Shown here: piece after piece, positions 5,890 to 10,987 of the stretch | How positions within the stretch are numbered: position 1 is the first letter of the stretch | Layout of the letters: each line of letters begins with the position of its first letter | Assembly: GCA_029259455.1 (NCBI GenBank) | Contig: JAPDIT010000024.1 | Location: 1-10,987, forward strand | From: Archaeoglobi archaeon | Lineage (GTDB): Archaea > Halobacteriota > Archaeoglobi > Archaeoglobales > Archaeoglobaceae | DNA length: 10,987 bases | Direction: 5' to 3' | The notes under the pieces: generated by a model | Told to the model about the DNA's origin: nothing | Seen by the model: only the letters and a program-made list of their open reading frames with translations | Databases searched by the model: none | Translations under genes and position numbers: made by a program

Positions 5890-5972
5890 ATGTTACCAAC
5901 TGCCACAGACATAATTGTTTAATGCAGAGATGGCGCAGTGTATGTGAAAAGCAAAACTGGAAGTGAAGAGAT

Positions 5973-6695
5973 ATGGCAACAATAGACTATGTAGTGATAG
6001 GAGCAGGTTATGCCGGGTTGATGTGCGCCGAAGCCCTTATGGATAAGGGATTCAAGACTCTCGTATTTGACATGAGAAGCAGTGGAGGGGAGATAGCTGT
6101 ATTTTCCAAGCTTGAGGAATTCAGATCAAAATACGAAAAATATATTGAAAAGGTTGAGGAAATAAGAGAAGATATTCCCGTCGATATAGGTACTGTCATC
6201 AAGTCAAAACCCGTTATAATCAACTCAGGAAATGGCTTGAAGAGATATGAAGCAAGAAGGGTCATACTCGCCACTGGTGCAACTGATGCTGCACCAGTGA
6301 AGCTTAATGTGCTGAGTAAAAAAGTTGGAGGCATCTACACACTCGACAATGCTTTGAGAGAGATTTCCGAGAACAACAGGATAGGCGAAAAAGTGCTGCT
6401 GGCAGCTAAAGATGACGCGGTGGTTAAGCTGGCTGAATCTCAGCTAAGCGAACTTGGCTACGAAGTGGAAATCAGCGAACTGACGAGCGATATTCAGGTT
6501 ATTGGAAAAGATAGAGTAGAGGGTGTGGAGATTTCAGGTGTGAGATACAGCTGTGATACCCTCGTTGTTTATGGGGGTAGAAGTCCGTTTAACCCTCTCA
6601 AGCTGAGAGGGGCTCCAGTTGGCAACGTTGTAACATGCACGTATGACTACTCCAGAGTCGAAGAAAATGTAAAAAACTTCATTGCAAAGATTTAG
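5973..6695 (+). CDS. Compact FAD/NAD(P)-dependent oxidoreductase lacking redox cysteines
   Basis: A 240-residue Rossmann-fold flavoprotein related to the pyridine nucleotide-disulfide oxidoreductase superfamily. The N-terminal dinucleotide motif is VVIGAGYAG (Gly10, Gly12, Gly15) and is followed by an acidic FAD-ribose end of strand (VFDM). The second FAD motif is VILATGA (residues 97-103), and the C-terminal GGRSPFNPL (201-209) matches the end motif of thioredoxin-reductase-like and sarcosine/opine-oxidase-alpha-like proteins. No CxxC is present; the only cysteines are 18, 194 and 222, so it is not a disulfide reductase. It is 60-70 residues shorter than thioredoxin reductase and the central NAD(P) domain appears reduced, with no clear second GxGxxG. 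ATG 5973 is the only good start. The 3-hydroxyacyl-CoA dehydrogenase starts 86 bp downstream on the same strand. The electron partner is unknown. Confidence 0.75.
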   Translation: MATIDYVVIGAGYAGLMCAEALMDKGFKTLVFDMRSSGGEIAVFSKLEEFRSKYEKYIEKVEEIREDIPVDIGTVIKSKPVIINSGNGLKRYEARRVILATGATDAAPVKLNVLSKKVGGIYTLDNALREISENNRIGEKVLLAAKDDAVVKLAESQLSELGYEVEISELTSDIQVIGKDRVEGVEISGVRYSCDTLVVYGGRSPFNPLKLRGAPVGNVVTCTYDYSRVEENVKNFIAKI

Positions 6696-6771
6696 AACTT
6701 TTTTTACACCCACGTTTCAAGATAACGAATAAAATGGAAAAACTTAATACATGTGTGAGTAACAAAAAGGT

Positions 6772-6778
6772 AGGTGAT
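6772..6778 (+). promoter_or_regulatory. Shine-Dalgarno site deciding the 3-hydroxyacyl-CoA dehydrogenase start
   Basis: AGGTGAT is a strong match to the complement of the 16S rRNA 3' end and sits 3 bp before the ATG at 6782. It favours that ATG over the in-frame ATG at 6734, whose extra 16 residues do not resemble the family. Most other genes here lack such a site. Confidence 0.7.
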
Positions 6779-6781
6779 ATA

Positions 6782-7531
6782 ATGGATGTGAGGGAGAAGA
6801 TAAAAACAGTTGCAGTTCTCGGTGCTGGAGTGATGGGTCACGGAATTGCAGAACTGTGCGCAATGGCCGGTTACAACGTTACAATGAGAGACATCAAGCA
6901 GGAGTTCATTGATAGAGGGATGAACATGATCAAAGAAAGCTTAGCAAAGCTTGAGCAGAAGGGAAGGGTAAAGAGTGCTGAAGAGGTTCTGGCAAGAATT
7001 AAACCCACAGTCGATCTGGAAGAGGCTGTGAAGGATGCCGATCTGGTTATCGAGGCTGTTCCTGAGGTTGTGGACATAAAGAAGCAGGTATGGGAAGAGG
7101 TGGACAAGCTTGCCAAGCCTGACTGCATTTTCACGAGCAACACCTCAACAATGAGAATAACAATGCTTGCCAGCTTCACCTCAAGACCAGACAAGTTTGC
7201 CGGACTGCACTTCTTCAACCCGCCGGTTATAATGAGGCTGGTTGAGGTGATAAGGGGGGAGAAGACCAGCGACGAAACGATGGACTTGCTTGTGGAGTTT
7301 GTTAAAACTCTTGGAAAAACACCAGTGAGAGTTGAGAAGGACGTGCCAGGGTTCATAGTTAACAGACCTTTCGGTCCATTCGAGCTTGCAAAGCAGTTCG
7401 GGGCTGAGCAGATAACCAAAAGGCTGGAGGAGCTGGCAAAGCAGTACGGAAAGAAGATTTTCGAACCTACAAAGACTCTCAAAGAGGGAAAGCTTGAGGA
7501 GTTGCTGAAAGCAGGTGAAATGGGGTTCTAA
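6782..7531 (+). CDS. 3-hydroxyacyl-CoA dehydrogenase, shortened C-terminal domain
   Basis: NAD-dependent oxidation of 3-hydroxyacyl-CoA to 3-ketoacyl-CoA, the third step of beta-oxidation (or the reverse in synthesis). The 249-residue protein has the NAD motif LGAGVMGHG (Gly14, Gly16, Gly19), the EAVPE segment, and catalytic residues Ser122 (NTST), His143 (GLHFFNPP), Glu155 and Asn194 (PGFIVNR). After VNR the family usually has about 30-35 residues of helices before the PMGPFELAD segment. Here NR is followed directly by PFGPFELAKQFG, and the end is also trimmed. Family members are about 280-295 residues, so an in-frame internal deletion in the dimerisation domain is likely. Activity is therefore uncertain although the catalytic set is kept. 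Confidence 0.88.
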   Translation: MDVREKIKTVAVLGAGVMGHGIAELCAMAGYNVTMRDIKQEFIDRGMNMIKESLAKLEQKGRVKSAEEVLARIKPTVDLEEAVKDADLVIEAVPEVVDIKKQVWEEVDKLAKPDCIFTSNTSTMRITMLASFTSRPDKFAGLHFFNPPVIMRLVEVIRGEKTSDETMDLLVEFVKTLGKTPVRVEKDVPGFIVNRPFGPFELAKQFGAEQITKRLEELAKQYGKKIFEPTKTLKEGKLEELLKAGEMGF

Positions 7532-7560
7532 TAAAATAATTATTTTATTTTTTATTTTTT
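7530..7560 (+). terminator. Palindrome plus T-rich tail after the dehydrogenase gene
   Basis: A perfect 20-bp A/T palindrome, AATAAAATAATTATTTTATT (7530-7549), overlaps the TAA stop and is followed by T-rich sequence to 7560. Archaeal termination depends mainly on T-runs, so this is a plausible transcript end for the dehydrogenase gene; the hairpin itself would be weak because it has no G-C pairs. Confidence 0.6.
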
Positions 7561-7638
7561 CAATCTTTACTCGTATTTTTTGGAGGATTAGTTTCAAACC
7601 AATCTTATGGTTAAAGTACCCTCAAAAGATAGGTTCAA

Positions 7639-7650
7639 TATAAATATAAA
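7639..7650 (+). promoter_or_regulatory. TATA-like box for the small winged-helix-like gene
   Basis: TATAAATATAAA is a near-consensus archaeal TATA box. It predicts transcription starting around 7668-7672, which would exclude a TTG start at 7659 and leave the GTG at 7683 with a short leader. Confidence 0.5.
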
Positions 7651-7682
7651 ATCTTATATTGCCAAAAAGAGAAGTAAAAACT

Positions 7683-8081
7683 GTGAAAGTCAAGGACGCT
7701 CCCAAAACGGCAACCTCTATTATAGTGAGGTCTGCCTCAAATGCCAGAATTTCGCAGTCAAAGATGCCAATGCTCGAACTAATGAGGAGGATTTTCAGGA
7801 AGGAGGAGGTAGCTCTTAAAGCGGTCAAGTTCCTCACTTTGGTCGAGGAAAGGCAGAAAAGCGGAAAACCACTCAGAGTTGAGGAGTGGGAAAAGATAAT
7901 GGAAGAACTGGGGATGGTACGATCATCCTTTTACTCGATGAGGAATAAACTCTTGGGGGCGGGAATGATAGCAATTCGAAACGGGGAGTACCATTTGTCT
8001 GGAGCGTTCAGCAAAGACCTCGTTGACATGGCGAGATGGTGGTGGGTGGTGGTTCTGGGCTATGACCCAGAAAGCCTCTGA
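7683..8081 (+). CDS. Unknown small basic protein with winged-helix-like domain
   Basis: A 132-residue protein from GTG 7683; the same frame is open from a TTG at 7659, and an ATG at 7764 would give 106 residues. The N-terminal 30 residues are basic and serine-rich. Then comes a predicted helical block (PMLELMRRIFRKEEVALKAV) and a region resembling a winged helix: LRVEEWEKIMEELG, a recognition-helix-like MVRSSFYSMRNKLLGAGMI, and a beta hairpin (IAIRNGEYHLS). The C-terminus has a WWWVVV patch. I do not recognise the family; a DNA-binding role is inference from the helix-turn-helix-like pattern. The 3' end overlaps the convergent helical-repeat gene by 22 bp. Confidence 0.7.
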   Translation: MKVKDAPKTATSIIVRSASNARISQSKMPMLELMRRIFRKEEVALKAVKFLTLVEERQKSGKPLRVEEWEKIMEELGMVRSSFYSMRNKLLGAGMIAIRNGEYHLSGAFSKDLVDMARWWWVVVLGYDPESL

Positions 8082-8941
8082 GCTTCGAGCTTCTTTATTC
8101 TTCTTTCTATCTCTTCAGCGAGCAGCCTATCTCCCATAGCCAGATTGTAGGCCTCTCTGAGCTTCTCAACATCCCCAGTCTCCTCACCCCACTCCATAAG
8201 CATTCTGGAAATTTTCCTGTCAATTCCGGGATATAACGCCCTTAAAGAGGTGTAAATAAAGTACGCCTTCTCGTAGTTGCCCAAATTCTCGTAGATTTCG
8301 GCCATTGCCAGTCTTGCATCCACAGCATCCTTTAGCTTAAGGGATTCCTCCACCTTTTTTATCGCAGCTTCTGGATTGCTCAACGCTAGACTCTTGCCCC
8401 ACTCAAGTAAAATACTTGCTTTCGCGTCTCTCACAGCATCTATCTCTGGCAGGAGGTCGAGTATCCTCATGGCTCTCCTGTAATCCCCTTCTTCTGAAAC
8501 TTCAAGGGCAAAAAACAGAATTTTCTTGATATAGCTCTTGAACCCGAAATCTTGGAACTCCATGACGAGCTTTGCAGCATCCTCATATTTCCCATCTGAA
8601 AGTCTGCGCTCAATGGCTTCTTTGAGGAGAAGAAACATATTCTGGAGAACCTTTCTGTCTTCACACCCTTTCAGTTCCCTTAGTGCTGTCAGAAAAACGG
8701 CAAAACATTTTGCCTCGTCTTCCCCTTCAAGGTATCTTGAAAGCCTTTCCGCTATTTTTGCTACGAGGTATATGGCAACAGGAGAATCCCTCAGCAGAAT
8801 CAGGTACTTGCTGGCTTTTTCAGGATAATCAAAAATTTTTTTGATGGAGTGAAGAAGTATTGGGTCGTTCCCTATAGCCTTCAGAACTTTAACGTCATCC
8901 TCATCAATGAAATTGGCGACGCTCTCTATGAACTTCTCCAT
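8060..8941 (-). CDS. Unknown all-helical protein with TPR-like repeats
   Basis: A 293-residue protein, predicted almost entirely alpha-helical, with many Leu, Glu and Lys. The second half shows paired helices like tetratricopeptide repeats, such as ARLAMAEIYENLGNYEKAYF and KASILLEWGKSLALSNPEAA. The first half has similar but looser helix pairs. There is no signal peptide, membrane segment or catalytic motif, so a scaffold or protein-interaction role is the reasonable inference. A TTG at 8956 is in frame, but the ATG at 8941 lies 24-26 bp from a TATA-like box and is preferred. It begins 34 bp after the acyl-CoA dehydrogenase stop on the same strand, so it may be expressed both from its own promoter and by read-through. 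Confidence 0.75.
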   Translation of the reverse strand: MEKFIESVANFIDEDDVKVLKAIGNDPILLHSIKKIFDYPEKASKYLILLRDSPVAIYLVAKIAERLSRYLEGEDEAKCFAVFLTALRELKGCEDRKVLQNMFLLLKEAIERRLSDGKYEDAAKLVMEFQDFGFKSYIKKILFFALEVSEEGDYRRAMRILDLLPEIDAVRDAKASILLEWGKSLALSNPEAAIKKVEESLKLKDAVDARLAMAEIYENLGNYEKAYFIYTSLRALYPGIDRKISRMLMEWGEETGDVEKLREAYNLAMGDRLLAEEIERRIKKLEAQRLSGS

Positions 8942-8956
8942 GAACTTTTCTAGCAA

Positions 8957-8970
8957 ATAATAAATAAAAA
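8957..8970 (-). promoter_or_regulatory. TATA-like region of the helical-repeat gene
   Basis: Read on the minus strand this is TTTTTATTTATTAT, centred about 23 bp upstream of the ATG at 8941. No ribosome-binding site lies between, suggesting a leaderless start. The T-run could also serve as the terminator for the acyl-CoA dehydrogenase gene just upstream. Confidence 0.4.
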
Positions 8971-8975
8971 GCTTT

Positions 8976-10121
8976 TCACAGTCTCAGCTTTCCAGCAAGG
9001 ACTCTTGCGATGATTAGCTTCTGTATCTCACTCGTCCCCTCGTATATCGTCCCAACCCTCGCATCTCTGTAAAACCTCTCGATGTCGTACTCCTTGCTGT
9101 ACCCATAACCACCAAATATCTGCAGTGCCTCGTAGGTAACCCTTACCGCAGCCTCGCTGGCAAATAGCTTAGCTGCAGAGCTTAAAGCCGGATTTGCCTT
9201 ACCTTGGTCAATCAACCATGCTGCTTTGTAAACGAGAAGTCTCGCAGCCTCAATATCCTTCCACATGTCCGCAAGCTTGAACTGAATCGCCTGATGCTCT
9301 ATCAACGGCTTCCCGAATGCCGTCCTCTGCTTCGCATACTCTAAAGCCCTTTCGTAAGCACCTACGGCCATTCCGAGCTGTACAGCACCCACAAACACCC
9401 TGCTCTCGTTGAAGAACCTCATAAGCTGGTAAAAGCCGAAGTTCTCCTGCCCGATGAGGTGTGTTTCTGGAACAAAAACGTCCTTTAGGTATATCTCAGC
9501 CGTATCGTGGCAGTTCAACCCCATCTTTTTTATCTTTCTTGCCTCATAACCCTCCCAGCTCGTTTCGACGAGAAAAGCAGAGATTCCTCTGTAGCCAGCT
9601 TCAGGCTGGGTTTTGGCGAGAATGACTACCCAATCAGAGATGCTGCCATTTGTTATGAACGTTTTCGTTCCGTTTAATTTCCACCCACTCTCAACCCTCT
9701 CTGCTCTGGTTTTGATGGCCTGCACATCACTTCCTGCATACGGCTCGGTTATGGCAATGGCAGATGGGCTTTCACCTTTGACAACCTTGGGCAGGTACTT
9801 CTCCTTCTGCTCCTCCGTGCCAAAGTACTTGACCATCGGACATCCAAGGGATGCTGTTAATACTGCTGAACCTATGCTGCTATCTGCCCTCGTAAATTCT
9901 TCAGCAATAATAGCGCATCCTAGATAATCGAGCCCCGCTCCACCGTACTCCTCAGGGATGTCAGCAGCCACATAGCCAAGTTTTGCTGCTTTCCTGAATA
10001 TCTCCCATGGATACTCTCCTTTCTCGTCATACTCTTTTCCGTATGGCATGATCTCCTTTTCGGCAAAGTCTCTGACACTGTCTCTAAGAATTCGATGCTC
10101 TTCTTCAAACTCAAAGTTCAT
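8976..10121 (-). CDS. Acyl-CoA dehydrogenase
   Basis: An FAD enzyme that introduces the alpha-beta double bond in acyl-CoA, the first oxidation of beta-oxidation, passing electrons to an electron-transfer flavoprotein. At 381 residues it is full length. Signature motifs are AITEPYAGSDV (FAD/substrate), FITNGSISDW, the QRTAFGKPL and FGGYGYSKEYDIERFYRDAR segments, and the catalytic-base motif YEGTSEIQ with Glu361. The chain-length preference cannot be read from sequence; the glutamate position fits short- to medium-chain enzymes rather than long-chain or isovaleryl types. ATG 10121 is supported by a TATA-like box at 26 bp. The helical-repeat gene follows on the same strand. No ETF or thiolase gene is nearby. 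Confidence 0.95.
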   Translation of the reverse strand: MNFEFEEEHRILRDSVRDFAEKEIMPYGKEYDEKGEYPWEIFRKAAKLGYVAADIPEEYGGAGLDYLGCAIIAEEFTRADSSIGSAVLTASLGCPMVKYFGTEEQKEKYLPKVVKGESPSAIAITEPYAGSDVQAIKTRAERVESGWKLNGTKTFITNGSISDWVVILAKTQPEAGYRGISAFLVETSWEGYEARKIKKMGLNCHDTAEIYLKDVFVPETHLIGQENFGFYQLMRFFNESRVFVGAVQLGMAVGAYERALEYAKQRTAFGKPLIEHQAIQFKLADMWKDIEAARLLVYKAAWLIDQGKANPALSSAAKLFASEAAVRVTYEALQIFGGYGYSKEYDIERFYRDARVGTIYEGTSEIQKLIIARVLAGKLRL

Positions 10122-10142
10122 GATTTAATTACCTGTTTTTTC

Positions 10143-10150
10143 CATATAAG
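10143..10150 (-). promoter_or_regulatory. TATA-like box of the acyl-CoA dehydrogenase gene
   Basis: On the minus strand the sequence is CTTATATG, centred 26 bp upstream of the ATG at 10121. An AGGT about 10 bp before the ATG is only a weak ribosome-site match. Confidence 0.5.
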
Positions 10151-10193
10151 ATTTGCCACTTTGTTGTAGATAAGTTAAATAATGGCAGGCTAA

Positions 10194-10555
10194 TTATTCC
10201 GAGAGTTCCGCAGTTTTGCTATCAAGCTCTCGCATTATCTCCAGTGCAACATCCTGCTCAATCGCCTTCAACAGCTGAGTCCTCCCCAGAAAACAACGTG
10301 TTTCCACAAGTTTGGAGAGCTGTAGTAAGTCATGACGGGATGGACAACAGCAGCTCTTGCTACGGTTACTGCCATAATTGCGACTAAAATTTCCTTCCAT
10401 GCTGAGAATATCGTTATGTGGGTATTTACACCAATCAGGATGAATATTACGGAGTTCACGAGGAAAACGATGATGCTCCAGAAATCCAGCATGGTAACCC
10501 TTGTTGTGGGAGACATGGAGAAATCTACAGGCTTCCGCTCCCCATGCCAACACCT
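10194..10555 (-). pseudogene. Remnant of a CPA1/NhaP-type Na+/H+ antiporter
   Basis: A fragment of about 75 residues clearly comes from a cation/proton antiporter of the CPA1 family. It contains MSPTTRVTMLDFW (10516 leftward), then two hydrophobic helices (SIIVFLVNSVIFILIGV and ILVAIMAVTVARAAVVHPV), and ends WKHVVFWGGL, where intact proteins continue RGALS.. into several more helices. Here the frame hits a stop at once. A different frame then supplies a charged tail (LLKAIEQDVALEIMRELDSK) ending at 10194. The first nine or so helices and roughly 100 residues after GGL are missing, so this is a decayed, internally deleted relic. Upstream frames are closed by a stop at 10556-10558. Confidence 0.75.
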
Positions 10556-10757
10556 CTACCCAGTATTTAAAAGCGGAAGTCCAACATGTTGTCTTTTTAT
10601 CGTGTTCGATTGTAAGGGTCATTGCTGGTATTTCGACTTTTAGCGTGGGCACAGAGGGTGGGGTTGAATCCCTGCCCTTAAAAATTTCCACCTTTGTTGT
10701 TACACCACCAATTTTTTGGATTGTTTTATCTCCAGCTCTTGTTATTCCGACTGCCTT
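10556..10757 (-). pseudogene. Unidentified coding debris upstream of the antiporter remnant
   Basis: A frame on the minus strand is open from 10757 with protein-like sequence (AVGITRAGDKTIQKIGG, then KVEIFKGRDSTPPSVPTLKV and IPAMTLTIEHDKK). It has no convincing start; an upstream ATG frame (MFPIK at 10773) would join it if shifted by one base in the AAAA run. The segment looks like a beta-rich extracellular or pilin-like piece, but I cannot assign a family. It then runs on in frame through antiporter DNA, where it is meaningless. I treat it as a second gene remnant rather than a gene. Confidence 0.3.
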
Positions 10758-10759
10758 TT

Positions 10760-10786
10760 ATTGGAAACATGGTAAAAATTTCCAAT
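10760..10786. repeat. Inverted repeat upstream of the radical SAM gene
   Basis: The 8-bp arms ATTGGAAA (10760-10767) and TTTCCAAT (10779-10786) are perfect inverted copies around an 11-bp loop, 22 bp upstream of a TATA box. It could be a regulator site for the radical SAM gene. A further copy of AAAAATTTCCA occurs at 10680-10690. Confidence 0.35.
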
Positions 10787-10807
10787 GTTTAGTTAGTTGT
10801 AGCAATC

Positions 10808-10815
10808 TATAAATA
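10808..10815 (+). promoter_or_regulatory. TATA box of the radical SAM gene
   Basis: TATAAATA is a consensus archaeal TATA box centred about 28 bp upstream of the ATG at 10840. There is no Shine-Dalgarno site before the ATG, so the message is probably leaderless. Confidence 0.6.
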
Positions 10816-10839
10816 ACTACTGTTGCGATTAATAATTGG

Positions 10840-10987
10840 ATGTCAAGTTACTTATTACCATACAAAACAAAATCCCTCTGTCCCGAGTGCCTGAAAATTC
10901 TGGAAGCGGAAGTGTATGAGGAGGGCGGGAAGGTAAAGATAAGGAAGGTTTGCGATGAACACGGGGAGTTTGTTGACGTTTACTGGG
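10840..10987 (+). CDS. Radical SAM protein, tetraether-lipid-synthase-like (5' part only)
   Basis: Only the first 49 codons are inside the window. They read MSSYLLPYKTKSLCPECLK then KVCDEHGEFVDVYW. The N-terminal CPEC (Cys14, Cys17) and the later CDEHG (Cys38, His41) form the small metal-binding domain that begins archaeal radical SAM proteins of the COG1964/MJ0619 group, which includes the tetraether synthase (Tes/GDGT-MAS) joining two archaeol chains. The SAM-cluster CxxxCxxC motif would lie beyond the window. The group has several subfamilies, so tetraether synthesis is likely but not certain. The start is supported by the TATA box at leaderless distance. Confidence 0.65.
   Translation, partial: MSSYLLPYKTKSLCPECLKILEAEVYEEGGKVKIRKVCDEHGEFVDVYW

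Noticed and set aside
6871..7482. 203-codon open frame on the minus strand opposite the 3-hydroxyacyl-CoA dehydrogenase
   Set aside because: Serine- and leucine-rich shadow translation with no domain; the plus-strand gene has catalytic motifs and a strong Shine-Dalgarno site.
7607..7819. Plus-strand ORF starting just before the small winged-helix-like gene
   Set aside because: It starts upstream of the predicted transcription start and overlaps, in another frame, a longer and more protein-like sequence.
10194..10691. 165-codon minus-strand ORF through the antiporter remnant
   Set aside because: Its middle overlaps the antiporter frame and reads as Cys/His/Trp-rich nonsense there; only its two ends look like protein, in keeping with a mosaic of remnants.

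Overview
The window reads as a piece of an archaeal chromosome, most likely Archaeoglobus or a close relative. Start codons commonly lie 24-29 bp downstream of an A/T-rich TATA-like box with no Shine-Dalgarno site, which fits leaderless transcripts. The gene set includes an anaerobe-style fatty-acid oxidation kit (acyl-CoA dehydrogenase, 3-hydroxyacyl-CoA dehydrogenase, small PaaI-type thioesterase), a free-standing Mrp/NBP35 ATPase, and the start of a radical SAM protein resembling archaeal tetraether-lipid synthases. The organism assignment is inference from content and style; no database was consulted.

Layout. 1-528 (minus strand) is A/T-rich and holds an unrecognised gene that looks broken into three or four reading frames. 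634-1055 is a PaaI-like thioesterase whose first codons are out of frame with the rest. 1045-2476 is a divergent pair, hisH (minus) and a metallo-beta-lactamase-fold hydrolase (plus), sharing one palindromic TATA-like element. 2442-3734 is a second divergent pair of the same geometry: a frameshifted nitroreductase (minus) and an acetoacetate-decarboxylase-family protein (plus). 3728-4980 is a minus-strand set: a small ORF, a cysteine-containing unknown protein and an Mrp/NBP35 ATPase. 4981-5152 is an A/T-rich divergent control region with a 20-bp direct repeat spaced exactly 40 bp and an internal palindrome. 5153-5889 is a transcription regulator of the winged-helix plus FilR1/DUF1724 kind, broken by about five frameshifts. 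5973-7531 (plus) holds a compact FAD/NAD(P)-type oxidoreductase without redox cysteines and a shortened 3-hydroxyacyl-CoA dehydrogenase, followed by a palindrome and T-rich terminator. 7683-8081 is a small winged-helix-like protein, convergent with 8060-10121 (minus), which is an acyl-CoA dehydrogenase followed by a helical-repeat protein. 10194-10757 (minus) is gene debris including an unmistakable piece of a CPA1/NhaP Na+/H+ antiporter. 10840 to the window end is the beginning of a radical SAM gene with its TATA box.

How the genes fit together. The acyl-CoA dehydrogenase and the 3-hydroxyacyl-CoA dehydrogenase represent the first and third steps of beta-oxidation, and the thioesterase could release acyl groups from CoA. 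They are not in one operon. hisH supplies ammonia for histidine biosynthesis and is unrelated to its neighbours. Mrp/NBP35 is expected to carry Fe-S clusters to apoproteins.

The most striking property is the number of genes that become whole only after adding or removing a single base, usually in a short homopolymer: the thioesterase, the nitroreductase, the 38-aa/110-aa pair, the FilR1 regulator and the left-end gene. The intact genes between them show no such breaks. This may be real decay concentrated in dispensable genes, or base-calling error; raw reads or a second strain would decide. I saw no CRISPR array, tRNA, rRNA or insertion sequence.
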